From assembly GCF_008329945.1 (NCBI RefSeq), contig NZ_CP035807.1, forward strand, positions 2,604,001-2,668,000: a stretch of 64,000 nucleotides of DNA, written 5' to 3'. Positions 42,126 to 50,825 of the stretch are shown in pieces. Source of the DNA: Thiospirochaeta perfilievii (GTDB lineage: Bacteria > Spirochaetota > Spirochaetia > DSM-2461). Below the pieces are notes generated by a model that was not told the DNA's origin, searched no databases, and saw nothing but the letters and a program-made list of their open reading frames with translations. The position numbers and the translations under genes were made by a program. The first letter of the stretch is position 1; every line of letters begins with the position of its first letter.

Positions 42126-43337
42126 ATGATTAAGAGATCAAGATATACAGATAAACTGGTGCAGTATAAAGATAATGATTTTGTTAAAGTTGTAACTGGT
42201 GTTAGAAGATCAGGGAAATCATCTCTACTTGTTCTGTTTAAAGAATATCTTATAGCCCAAGGGGTAGAAGAGAGCCATATTATTGAAATAAATTATGAAA
42301 AATATCTAAATGATGATTTAAAAGATGAAAAATCCATACATAACTACATAAAAGTTAAAGTAAAAGATAGTAGTAGAATTTATTTACTTATAGATGAAGT
42401 ACAAGAGATTTCTAATTGGGCGAAAGTAATTAATAGTTTAAGAGTAAGTTTTAATGCTGATATATATGTTACGGGCTCAAACTCTAGAATGTTTTCTGGG
42501 GAGCATCTTACATATCTATCAGGAAGGTATATTGAGATTAAAGTTCTACCTTTATCATTTAAAGAGTTTTTAGAATTTCGATCATATAGTGAAGAAAATG
42601 CCCAGAAGCATTTTAACGAATATCTTCTAGTAGGATCTTTTCCTGCTGTTAGTTTAGCTAATGGGCAGGAACTGGTTGAGGCAATATTATCAGGATTGTT
42701 TGATTCAATATTTACTAGAGATATAATTCTTAGGGGCAAGATTAGAGATGAAGGCGCCTTTTATAAAGTAGCTAAGTTTGTTTTTGAGAATATTGGGAAT
42801 AATACTTCTGCCAATGCAATTAAAAATACAATGATATCTCAAGGGCATAAAATCACATCAGATACAGTAGATAATTATCTACAGTTAATGTGCGATGCCC
42901 ATATGTTATATCAGTGTGAAAGATACGATATTAGAGGAAAAGAACGTCTTAAAACAAATGGTAAATATTATGTGGTTGATACAGGTCTTAGAAACAGGCT
43001 CATAGGATATCGCAGTGGCAATTTAGGGCATGTTATTGAAAATATTGTTTATCTTCAGTTACTTCGGTTAGGTTATGAAGTAACTGTTGGAAAAAACACA
43101 TCCTCCGAGGTAGATTTTATCGCTGTTAAAGGAGATAAAAGGTTATATTTTCAGGTTAGTTTAACTTGTTTAGAAGAAAAAACATATGCAAGAGAGATGA
43201 ATGCACTTCTAAAAATAAATGATCAATATCCAAAGTATTTGATTACAATGGATAGTATTGATTTATCAAAAGATGGCATCATACATATAAATCTATATGA
43301 TTTTCTTCTAGAAAATATCAACTTTGAAGTTAAATAG
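42126..43337 (+). CDS. AAA_14/DUF4143 ATPase
   Basis: 403 residues. Walker A is GVRRSGKSSLL (~27-37), Walker B YLLIDEVQEI, sensor-like DIYVTGSNSRM, then PLSFKEFLEF. The C-terminal DUF4143 part has a degenerate PD-(D/E)xK nuclease look: GHVIENIVYLQLLRLGYEV, VDFIAVKGDKRLYFQVS. Such ATPases are abundant, patchy and often carried by mobile or accessory DNA; their job is unknown. ATG at 42126 is 3 codons after a GTG; SD GAGG favours the ATG. Alone on its strand behind ssb. Confidence 0.88.
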   Translation: MIKRSRYTDKLVQYKDNDFVKVVTGVRRSGKSSLLVLFKEYLIAQGVEESHIIEINYEKYLNDDLKDEKSIHNYIKVKVKDSSRIYLLIDEVQEISNWAKVINSLRVSFNADIYVTGSNSRMFSGEHLTYLSGRYIEIKVLPLSFKEFLEFRSYSEENAQKHFNEYLLVGSFPAVSLANGQELVEAILSGLFDSIFTRDIILRGKIRDEGAFYKVAKFVFENIGNNTSANAIKNTMISQGHKITSDTVDNYLQLMCDAHMLYQCERYDIRGKERLKTNGKYYVVDTGLRNRLIGYRSGNLGHVIENIVYLQLLRLGYEVTVGKNTSSEVDFIAVKGDKRLYFQVSLTCLEEKTYAREMNALLKINDQYPKYLITMDSIDLSKDGIIHINLYDFLLENINFEVK

Positions 43338-43353
43338 CATAATTGAATAATAA

Positions 43354-43842
43354 TTATAAGTCTTTTTTCATATAGTTAGTAAAGTGTAACTCTCTAATAT
43401 TAGGTATGTCATAAAATCCCCTACTAGTGTGGAAGTTTAGGGTATTTTTAAATCTTAGACTCTCTATGTATAACTCTCTAATTCCCATATCCCTTAAAGC
43501 TTCTTCTCTTAAATCACAAATCTTTTTACCAATTCCCTGTCCTTTAAAATCAGGATCAACATTAAGATATTTAGCCTCATACAAATTCTCTTTTCTAACA
43601 ATCATTCCAAAACCAATAACTTTATCCTCCTGGCAAACTATTACACTTAGACCATTTCTCATAAAGTTATATATATTGTCTGCAGTTTTATTAGATATAA
43701 GGCCATTTATCTCTTTATCGCTATACTCTCCACTATTACTACTTATATAGTTTTTTCTTATAAGTTCCTCTATTTTTACAGAGGTCTTTCTATTTATTGT
43801 AACTGTTTCTGTAAGTAGGTTATTCAGAATCTTTATTTTCAT
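43354..43842 (-). CDS. GNAT-family N-acetyltransferase
   Basis: 162 residues. Acetyl-CoA loop DFKGQGIGKKICDLRE, preceded by KYLNVDP, and the later IRELYIESLRFKNTLNFH match GNAT motifs A and B. Substrate unknown. ATG at 43842 has AAGGAAG upstream; a longer ORF from 43884 would overlap the preceding gene by 65 nt and is less likely. It overlaps the RimK-like gene by 23 nt, so they are coupled. Confidence 0.85.
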   Translation of the reverse strand: MKIKILNNLLTETVTINRKTSVKIEELIRKNYISSNSGEYSDKEINGLISNKTADNIYNFMRNGLSVIVCQEDKVIGFGMIVRKENLYEAKYLNVDPDFKGQGIGKKICDLREEALRDMGIRELYIESLRFKNTLNFHTSRGFYDIPNIRELHFTNYMKKDL

Positions 43843-44776
43843 GTATAACTTCCTTATGTTTAATTTGGCCTGGGAATTTACCAAGTCTAATTTTAATAAA
43901 GTGATATATCTCCTTTGCTACATTAACATTGCAAGTCTGCTCAAGACCTTCAAACCCAGGGGAGGAGTTAACTTCACAAATTCTAAAATGATCCCCATCA
44001 AATAGTAGATCGACACCTGCTATATCAAGTCCTAAAAGCCTTGATGCCTCAGTTGCTAACCACTCAATCTCTGGAGTAATTGGGTGGGATTTTACACTAC
44101 CACCTGCGGAGTAATTTGCTTTAAAATCCTCATTTGCAGAAGTTCTTTCCATACATGCAATAGCTCTACCTCCAAGGGTGAATACCCTTAAATCCCTACC
44201 ATAACTATCTTGCATAAACTCCTGAATTATTACGTTAACCTTTGAGTTTGTAACTTCTATTAATTGCATAAGATCTTCAAAGTTTTTTCTCTTTTCTGAT
44301 AAAAAGACACCCTTTCCCTGGGAACCGGATAGAGTTTTAATAACAACAGGAAATCCAATTGTTTTCTCTACTAGGTCAGAGTCTACAGGGAATTTTACCA
44401 ACATTGTTTTAGGTACTGGTATATTATTTTCTGCAAGTATCTGTTGGGTAAATAACTTATCCTTAACCATGTCTATATGGGTGGATGTATTAAAACACCT
44501 AACTCCTAGACGCTCAAGGTGCCTAATAACGGCTAATGCAAAGTAGGTTGTACCTGCTCCCATTCTTGGAAGAACAAAGTCAGGAAGGGCCGTAGGTTTC
44601 CCATCAACTAGGATACTTTTTCTATCCTCCCTTGTTACAACTAAATCAATCTGTTCTGGTTCTAATACCCGAATCTCAATATTCTCTTCTTTTGCAGCCT
44701 GTACCAATTTATTAATTTCGTACATCTCAGGTTTTATCTCTGTATCGTTAACCCTATATAAAATCCAACCAAGCAT
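43820..44776 (-). CDS. RimK-like ATP-grasp ligase
   Basis: 318 residues. ATP-grasp motifs: KDKLFTQQILAENNIPVP, PVVIKTLSGSQGKGVFL, VNVIIQEFMQ, and the metal-binding FRICEVNSSPGFEGLEQ. Highly similar in order to RimK (S6 glutamylation) and related glutamate or tetrahydromethanopterin ligases, with the RimK-type SQGKGVF and NSSPGFEG phrases. It would add a glutamate-like amino acid to a protein or small molecule. The neighbouring GNAT could act on the same substrate. SD GGAG. Confidence 0.85.
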   Translation of the reverse strand: MLGWILYRVNDTEIKPEMYEINKLVQAAKEENIEIRVLEPEQIDLVVTREDRKSILVDGKPTALPDFVLPRMGAGTTYFALAVIRHLERLGVRCFNTSTHIDMVKDKLFTQQILAENNIPVPKTMLVKFPVDSDLVEKTIGFPVVIKTLSGSQGKGVFLSEKRKNFEDLMQLIEVTNSKVNVIIQEFMQDSYGRDLRVFTLGGRAIACMERTSANEDFKANYSAGGSVKSHPITPEIEWLATEASRLLGLDIAGVDLLFDGDHFRICEVNSSPGFEGLEQTCNVNVAKEIYHFIKIRLGKFPGQIKHKEVIHENKDSE

Positions 44777-44858
44777 TTTAAATTCTCCATAATTGTCAAA
44801 AAGACTGATGAATAATCTACCTAAAATTTATTTCTGTCAATATGTTAAAAGCAATTCC

Positions 44859-44864
44859 GATAAT
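44859..44864 (+). promoter_or_regulatory. Candidate -10 box of a leaderless transcript
   Basis: GATAAT ends exactly 6 nt before the ATG at 44871 with a -35-like CTGTCA (44834-44839) at 19 nt. It favours 44871 over the upstream TTG (44793) and ATG (44808). Confidence 0.4.
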
Positions 44865-44870
44865 AATAAT

Positions 44871-45638
44871 ATGTTTGGATTATTTAATCGTGGTTTATCA
44901 AAGGAAGAGATTGCAAAAACTCTAAAAAAAATACGAAAAGAGTACAATAATTACATTGTATCTTACATGAAGTCATCAAGGGCCAAGGATGAGTTCGAAA
45001 GTAGATATCTCTTTGCTGTGAAATATAAAGAGAGTATGCCTCTGTTTTTTAAGAATGAAATAGACATTCTAACAAAACTTATCGAGTTAGAAGAGGAGAA
45101 AAGAGCACAAAAAAAACGGGATTTAGAGGAAGCCCAAAAAAGACGAGATAGAAGGAAAAATGGTGATTTTGCTGATAAGATTTTAAAGGAGTTTGAAGAA
45201 CGAATTAAACTATACCCAGAAGTAAACATTACCAGCGAAGCTAGTATAGAGGTAAAAAAACTCTTTGGTGCATTAAAGGTTTTTGAGGATAGGTACTGGA
45301 ATAGCTTTAGTCGATATATTAAGCTAGCCTCTCCAATGGGCAGGATAGTTGACCACCTGGAGAATGATTTGTGGTTGTTAATTGGAACAGCCAATAAAAA
45401 CTCTCCAGTTTTAGATAAATATATATTTTTATTAGAGAGAAAAGAGTTAGACTTAAAGGCAATATCTATAGCGGAGCAGGCGTGTATGAAGCAGGTAGCA
45501 TTTCTACTTAATGATCTTTTAGAGTTATATAGAAGAAGTATAATAGAGGTTGTTCCTCCAAGTAGTGCAGTTGATGGTTATAATTATATTAGTCAAATAG
45601 TATTTAACTTTAGATTAGCAGAACTTAAAAAGGGTTAA
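44871..45638 (+). CDS. Uncharacterised helical protein
   Basis: 255 residues from the ATG at 44871 (MFGLFNRGLSKEEI); earlier starts would add up to 26 residues. Almost wholly helical: a coiled-coil charged segment at ~70-100 (KRAQKKRDLEEAQKRRDRR) and a C-terminal helical bundle. No signal peptide, no TM. I do not recognise the family. It converges on a lipoprotein gene with a 4-nt overlap. Confidence 0.6.
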   Translation: MFGLFNRGLSKEEIAKTLKKIRKEYNNYIVSYMKSSRAKDEFESRYLFAVKYKESMPLFFKNEIDILTKLIELEEEKRAQKKRDLEEAQKRRDRRKNGDFADKILKEFEERIKLYPEVNITSEASIEVKKLFGALKVFEDRYWNSFSRYIKLASPMGRIVDHLENDLWLLIGTANKNSPVLDKYIFLLERKELDLKAISIAEQACMKQVAFLLNDLLELYRRSIIEVVPPSSAVDGYNYISQIVFNFRLAELKKG

Positions 45639-46633
45639 TACTCTAATAAAGAGTTTACAAAACCAAAGGATGATTGCCTGCTCTCTACAGTTATCCAATC
45701 TTCTCTACTGTTTTGGTCATTAAATCCCACCCGATTTAATGACCTTGTAGTAGTAGAGTCTCCAATATAGATTACATCATCGGGGAATAAATATTCACTC
45801 TCCCCAATCCACATATCAATATCTGAAACCTCATCGATTCTATCTAGGGTCTTTTTTAAACCAAAGTTTCTATTGTTTTTTGTATCATCATTTCGGTTTT
45901 TAGAATATATAACAACATCCAAGGGTTTACCAAATGGAGAGTCGTAAATGGATATCACACCGTTTGTTGAGGATAGTTTAAAGTTATCAATTCTTATATC
46001 TCTAACCCCTTGTATAAACTTTTTATCATGTTCAATATTTATATTATCTATCTCAATACATGGGGTAGGATAGTTATCACTTACTGTTCTAATAACAATG
46101 TACTCTCCAGCTGTAACCTCTATATCGGGAAATATAAATATAGAGTCATAGCTACTACTTGTTCCATTAAAAAGTGTTACTCCAGAAAGGTTACCACCCT
46201 CTTTAATATAGAGTTCCACCTTATTTGGATTAGTTTTAGATCCTTTTGTTATAAACTCGTTAATAATAAGGTTAGGCAGCCTGGGATTAAACCCATAAAA
46301 CTTAGATATAAAGGATAGGGTATTTCTATTTTTATCCTCTATTCTAAACTCACTCAAATACTCCTTTCCTGGTATTAGATCAGAAGAGAACTCAATTGAG
46401 ATTTTAGAACCTTGAGAATTAATACTCTTTATTAGTAATCCCTCCCTAGATATATATGATTCGGATATAAATGTAATATCCTCATTACTTATTATTTCAA
46501 GCTTATTAACAGTAACAGTATCAACATTATTTAAAAAAGGTGGTGTTATATCAAGTTGTTGATTTATAACTGTTTCAAAATTATCACAACCTACCAATAC
46601 AACTGTTACTAAAAAAAATATAAAATTTCGCAT
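45635..46633 (-). CDS. Lipoprotein with lamin-tail-like domain
   Basis: 332 residues with lipobox VVLVGCDN (Cys16). The start of the second half, PNLIINEFITKGSKTNPNKV, followed by ELYIKEGGNLSGVTL and EYIVIRTVSDN, is the pattern of a bacterial lamin-tail domain (LTD), an Ig-like fold. An N-terminal Ig/FN3-like part (SNEDITFISESYISREGL) precedes it. It is presumably surface or periplasmic. Role unknown. SD GAGG. Confidence 0.68.
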   Translation of the reverse strand: MRNFIFFLVTVVLVGCDNFETVINQQLDITPPFLNNVDTVTVNKLEIISNEDITFISESYISREGLLIKSINSQGSKISIEFSSDLIPGKEYLSEFRIEDKNRNTLSFISKFYGFNPRLPNLIINEFITKGSKTNPNKVELYIKEGGNLSGVTLFNGTSSSYDSIFIFPDIEVTAGEYIVIRTVSDNYPTPCIEIDNINIEHDKKFIQGVRDIRIDNFKLSSTNGVISIYDSPFGKPLDVVIYSKNRNDDTKNNRNFGLKKTLDRIDEVSDIDMWIGESEYLFPDDVIYIGDSTTTRSLNRVGFNDQNSREDWITVESRQSSFGFVNSLLEY

Positions 46634-46703
46634 ATTAAACCTCTATATCTTTAATAGGCAAAATATTTCCGCAAATTCTCCTGTTTTTTTTGTTTTTCTT
46701 TCC

Positions 46704-46709
46704 GATATT
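46704..46709 (+). promoter_or_regulatory. Candidate -10 box of the vWA gene (leaderless spacing)
   Basis: GATATT ends 6 nt before the ATG at 46716. No SD. The -35 region is T-rich without a clear hexamer. Confidence 0.25.
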
Positions 46710-46715
46710 AATTAT

Positions 46716-47843
46716 ATGAGAAAATATTTGATCCCAATTTATATAGTGCTATTAACAATTCCTCTACTCGCCCAAGAGTTCGATTTAACCCTTCTACCTG
46801 AAGATACATACATAGAGAGCAGGGAAGGGGAGGATGGACTACATCTTTTTGTTAATAAAAAAGGAGATATTAACTCTATACTCTTAACCGAGTCTACAGA
46901 GGACCCTACAAAGGAGAGAAGTGTTTTTGCTCTAAGGGATTTTGATGAGAATATTACTGTTAAGGATGAAGATAGGTTATTAAACGGTATACTACTAGAT
47001 AAGAGTTATAACTTTTTAATCGACTCAACACCAGAGGAGAATGAAGTCTTTGGTTTAGCTTTTCATATATATATACCTAAAGGAGTCTCCTACGGTTACC
47101 CATGGTCTAGAGAGGGACAGATAGATATGGGTGAGGGTAGCTGGTTAAATATTAGAACCTTCCCAAAAAAGTTTGGTAACTATGAAGGTGGTTTTAAAGA
47201 TAATCCTTTTATTATTCGTCTCTATGAAGAAGCTATCGAGGAACCTATTGTTGAAGCACCAGAGGATGAGTCTATTTTCGAAGAGATTGCAAGGGAGACA
47301 GCTGGCGACTACTCTGAGGAGTATGACGGAGATGGGGCTGTTACTAAAATAGGGGAGATATTAGACCGATATAAGGGCTTAGATGTTGATCTTGCACTAG
47401 TTATCGACTCTACAGTTAGTATGAAGGATGATGTAGAGTTTATAAGGTTAAAGCTAATCCCCTTAGTTAAGGATAAGATAGCTGGTTTTAAATCTGTAAG
47501 AATAGGTGTAATGCTCTATAGAGATTATAAAGAGGCGTACTTAACAAGAAAATTTGATTTTGTTGATAATTTTGATAAGGCACAGATGATTCTAGACTCC
47601 ATTAAGGTTCAAGGTGGTAGAGATATACCTGAAGCGGTCTTTGAAGCTCTATACGCTGCACAGACAACTATGGATTGGCAAAATAGTGAAAAGGTCATAG
47701 TTCAAGTAGGAGATGCTCCTCCCCATCCTGAACCTAGGGGAGATATAACTAGCGAAATGGTTTATGAAGAGTCTCGAAGTAAAAATATATCCATATATCC
47801 AATTTTATTAAAAGATGAAAAAAGGGATAGTGTTACAAAATAA
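46716..47843 (+). CDS. Secreted protein with von Willebrand A domain
   Basis: 375 residues. Signal peptide 1-18 (cleaved at LAQ). A vWA domain spans ~225-375: DVDLALVIDSTVSM gives the MIDAS DxTxS version, IGVMLYRDY the second part, and RDIPEAVFEALYAA the Thr/Asp end. The N-terminal half is a beta-rich unknown (PRGRKD-free). vWA proteins of spirochaetes bind partners through a metal. An acidic linker (EAPEDESIFEEI) lies before it. Interaction partner not known. Confidence 0.82.
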   Translation: MRKYLIPIYIVLLTIPLLAQEFDLTLLPEDTYIESREGEDGLHLFVNKKGDINSILLTESTEDPTKERSVFALRDFDENITVKDEDRLLNGILLDKSYNFLIDSTPEENEVFGLAFHIYIPKGVSYGYPWSREGQIDMGEGSWLNIRTFPKKFGNYEGGFKDNPFIIRLYEEAIEEPIVEAPEDESIFEEIARETAGDYSEEYDGDGAVTKIGEILDRYKGLDVDLALVIDSTVSMKDDVEFIRLKLIPLVKDKIAGFKSVRIGVMLYRDYKEAYLTRKFDFVDNFDKAQMILDSIKVQGGRDIPEAVFEALYAAQTTMDWQNSEKVIVQVGDAPPHPEPRGDITSEMVYEESRSKNISIYPILLKDEKRDSVTK

Positions 47844-47845
47844 AA

Positions 47846-47869
47846 AAAAGCATCTTTAAAGATGCTTTT
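47846..47869. terminator. Bidirectional terminator
   Basis: Perfect 24-bp palindrome with core AGCATCTTTAAAGATGCT flanked by A-run and T-run, serving the vWA gene (+) and the small Cys protein (-). Confidence 0.88.
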
Positions 47870-47871
47870 AT

Positions 47872-48153
47872 TTAAACAGCTTCCTGGTTACTAATAACCT
47901 CATCTCTTACAGGGAGGTTTTTCTTTAAATCTTTTAGGAACTCTTTTAGATCACCCATTGGTTCATAATACTCACAAGATTCTGGAGTTCTTCTAGCTAT
48001 GGTAAAATATTTATATAACTTTTCCTCACCTAACTTTTTTTTCCATAAACCAGCAGTACATCTAACTCTCAAAACATGTCCTTGATCGGTTTCTGCAGGT
48101 ACTAATTTACATCGCATACAGTTAGCACAGTAAATTTTTTCATTCTCACTCAT
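47872..48153 (-). CDS. Small cysteine-rich protein, probable metal binding
   Basis: 93 residues. CANCMRCKLVP followed by VRCTAGLW and PESCEYY gives five Cys with a metal- or Fe-S-cluster spacing. ATG at 48153 has GGGAG 7 nt upstream; an earlier ATG at 48168 lacks it. C-terminal half is helical. Family not recognised, but the CANCxxC head is common in spirochaete hypotheticals. Role unknown. Confidence 0.65.
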   Translation of the reverse strand: MSENEKIYCANCMRCKLVPAETDQGHVLRVRCTAGLWKKKLGEEKLYKYFTIARRTPESCEYYEPMGDLKEFLKDLKKNLPVRDEVISNQEAV

Positions 48154-48224
48154 TTTTTTAACTCCCAATTACTTTTTAATTCATTACATTTTTATCGTAT
48201 TATTAAAATATTACCATGGCAAAA

Positions 48225-48267
48225 GACCACCGTCAACATTTACTTGTTAAAAATATCGACGGTGGTC
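48225..48267 (-). terminator. glgP terminator
   Basis: 10-bp stem GACCACCGTC / GACGGTGGTC around a 23-nt loop; on the minus strand it is followed by TTTT. Lies just after the glgP stop. Confidence 0.6.
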
Positions 48268-48286
48268 CTATATAAAATTAGTTAAA

Positions 48287-50722
48287 CTAGGAAATTTTCC
48301 ATATTTCTTTGGCGTATTGGTTAATAGTTCTATCTGATGAGAACTTACCAGACTTGGCTATATTTATTAATGACATTTTAGCCCAGCTCTCTTTATCTGT
48401 AAAAGCTCTAGAAGCCATGTCTTGGGCAACACAGTATTCTGAGAAATCTTTAATTACATAATAAGGGTCTGGTCTATTACCATCTACACCGTATAGTAGG
48501 GAGTCACTAATCGGTTTAAAATCGTTTATACAATCTGTTCCAAAATATCCATTAGTAAGTTGGTCTATAACAAGTTTTAGATCTTTGTTAATAGATAACT
48601 CAGCTAGTGGGTTGTAGGAGTGGGTGCTATTAATCTCCTGGATTTGATCAGCTTTTAAACCAAAGATAAATGCATTTTGAACTCCAGCTTCTTCAACTAT
48701 CTCAACATTTGCTCCATCTAATGTACCAATTGTTACAGCACCGTTTACCATAAATTTCATATTACCGGTTCCTGATGCCTCTTTACCAGCAGTGGAAATT
48801 TGTTCAGATAGGTCACATGCTGGGAAAAGTTTTTCTGCAACTGAAACATTATAGTTTTCAATAAAAACAACTTTGATCTTATTGTTTATCTCTTTATCAT
48901 TATTGATTACTTCTCCAACCCGAGTTATTAATTTAATTATCTGTTTAGCCCTTGCGTAACCTGAGGCTGCTTTTGCTCCAAATATAAATGTTCTTGGTAC
49001 AAAATCCATATTTGGATTCTCTTTGATTCTATTATATAGATACATAATATGGAAAACATTTAGTAGTTGTCTCTTATACTCATGTAACCTTTTAATCTGT
49101 ATATCAAAAATTGAGTTTGGATCAACATCAACTCCATTATGCTCTTTTATATACTCTGCAAGTTGAACTTTTTTAGTATGTTTTATCTCCATTAACTCTT
49201 TTAAAGCTTTAGAATCATTTGCTAGAGGAAGAAGCTTCTCCATTTCAGAAAACTCAGTTATCCACTTATCCCCAATATTTTTTGTAATAAAGCTTGCTAA
49301 CTCTGGATTTGATTTTAATAACCAACGTCTCTGGGTTATCCCATTTGTTTTATTATTAAACTTCTCAGGGAACAGTTCATACCAATCTTTTAATTCATGG
49401 TTTTTTAAGATCTCAGTATGAAGTGCAGCAACACCATTAACAGAGAATGTTCCTGCAATTGCTAACCACGCCATTTTAACAACACCATGGGATACAATTG
49501 ACATCCTCTGGGCTCTATCCCAATCTCCAGGATAAGCAGAGTTAACAAATGACATAAATCTTCTATTAATCTCTTCAATAATTTGATATATTCTAGGAAG
49601 TAATTTACTAATAATATCAATAGGCCATTTTTCTAAAGCCTCAGCTAGAATTGTATGGTTTGTATAGGCAAAAGTTTTAGAACAAACTTGCCATGCTGTG
49701 TCCCAGTCTAGATACTCTTCATCTATTAAAATTCTCATTAATTCAGGTATGGCAATTACTGGGTGGGTATCATTTAATTGAATAACGTTTTTTTCATGGA
49801 AATGGGAGAAATCATTTCCATAAATAGTTTTGTACTTTCTTATAATATCATATAAGGAAGCAGAACTAAAAAAGTACTGTTGTCTTAATCTTAATGTCTT
49901 TCCACTAGGACCTAGGTCACTTGGATATAGAACCCTAGAGATATCCTCAGCTCTATTTTTTTTCTCAACAGACTCATTGTACATCTCTTTATTAAAAAGC
50001 TGTAGTTCAAAACCATCTGGACTATGGGCTTCCCATAACCTTAATGTATTAACAATATCGTTACCGTAACCAATAATAGGCATATCGTATGGTACCGCAG
50101 TAACCTTCTCTGTATTTAAAGTTCTAAAGTGTAATTTTCCATTCTCATCAGTAAACGAGTCAACGTGTCCATAAAAGTTTACTTCAACAGAGTCAGCTTC
50201 CCTCTTTACAGACCATGGATCGTCATAGTGTAACCAGTTATCTGGGTACTCTACCTGATATCCATTTTCTATTTTTTGTTTGAACATTCCATATTTATAT
50301 CTAATTCCGTAACCATGTCCATGAAGTCCCAGGGTTGCAAGGGAGTCTAGAAAACATGCGGCTAGTCGACCTAGTCCACCATTTCCTAATCCTGCATCGG
50401 ATTCAGTATCTTCTATCATATTAAAATCTACTTCAAGGTCGTTTAATACCTCTTTAACCCCTTCTAATATACCAAGGTTAACTAGGTTGTTACTCATTGC
50501 ACGACCCATTAAAAACTCTGCAGAAAAATAATATGCTTGTTTGCTATCTTTTTTGTATAAATCTTTATTTCTTTCTGACCAAGAACTCCAAATACTACTT
50601 AGGGCTGCTCTAGAAACAGAGTAGTATATCTCTTCCCTTGTAGCTGATTCTATATTTCGACCGTAGTCTTTGTCTAACCTGTCTAATACAATCTTCTTAA
50701 AATCTTCTTTGTTAAACTGCAT
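48287..50722 (-). CDS. glgP: Glycogen/starch phosphorylase
   Basis: 811 residues, normal for the GT35 family. Phosphorolyses alpha-1,4-glucan to glucose 1-phosphate. Motifs: YYFSAEFLMGRAMSNNL at the N-terminus, GLGNGGLGRLAACFLDS, IQLNDTHPVIAIPEL, and the PLP-Lys region EASGTGNMKFMVNGA. ATG at 50722 follows AGGAG; the longer reading from 50779 would add 19 residues of non-family sequence. Feeds glycolysis (eno) and ethanol formation (adhE). Promoter at 50751-50779. Confidence 0.98.
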   Translation of the reverse strand: MQFNKEDFKKIVLDRLDKDYGRNIESATREEIYYSVSRAALSSIWSSWSERNKDLYKKDSKQAYYFSAEFLMGRAMSNNLVNLGILEGVKEVLNDLEVDFNMIEDTESDAGLGNGGLGRLAACFLDSLATLGLHGHGYGIRYKYGMFKQKIENGYQVEYPDNWLHYDDPWSVKREADSVEVNFYGHVDSFTDENGKLHFRTLNTEKVTAVPYDMPIIGYGNDIVNTLRLWEAHSPDGFELQLFNKEMYNESVEKKNRAEDISRVLYPSDLGPSGKTLRLRQQYFFSSASLYDIIRKYKTIYGNDFSHFHEKNVIQLNDTHPVIAIPELMRILIDEEYLDWDTAWQVCSKTFAYTNHTILAEALEKWPIDIISKLLPRIYQIIEEINRRFMSFVNSAYPGDWDRAQRMSIVSHGVVKMAWLAIAGTFSVNGVAALHTEILKNHELKDWYELFPEKFNNKTNGITQRRWLLKSNPELASFITKNIGDKWITEFSEMEKLLPLANDSKALKELMEIKHTKKVQLAEYIKEHNGVDVDPNSIFDIQIKRLHEYKRQLLNVFHIMYLYNRIKENPNMDFVPRTFIFGAKAASGYARAKQIIKLITRVGEVINNDKEINNKIKVVFIENYNVSVAEKLFPACDLSEQISTAGKEASGTGNMKFMVNGAVTIGTLDGANVEIVEEAGVQNAFIFGLKADQIQEINSTHSYNPLAELSINKDLKLVIDQLTNGYFGTDCINDFKPISDSLLYGVDGNRPDPYYVIKDFSEYCVAQDMASRAFTDKESWAKMSLINIAKSGKFSSDRTINQYAKEIWKIS

Positions 50723-50750
50723 TGAGAAAACTCCTTTATTTATATATATA

Positions 50751-50779
50751 ATTAAAGGAGAGTAGATGGATAAAGTCAA
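50751..50779 (-). promoter_or_regulatory. glgP promoter
   Basis: Minus strand: TTGACT (50774-50779), 17-nt spacer, TTTAAT (50751-50756). Confidence 0.5.
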
Positions 50780-50787
50780 GTTGTTAG

Positions 50788-50820
50788 AAAAAAAATGCCC
50801 GGTTTAGGGTAGTCCGGGCA
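50788..50820 (-). terminator. hom terminator
   Basis: TGCCCGG / CCGGGCA stem (50796-50802, 50814-50820) with loop; on the minus strand it is followed by a run of eight T. Confidence 0.9.
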
Positions 50821-50825
50821 ATATA

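Noticed and set aside
50723-50779. N-terminal extension of glycogen phosphorylase by 19 residues
   Set aside because: The extension has no family similarity, overlaps the promoter region and the ATG at 50722 has AGGAG.
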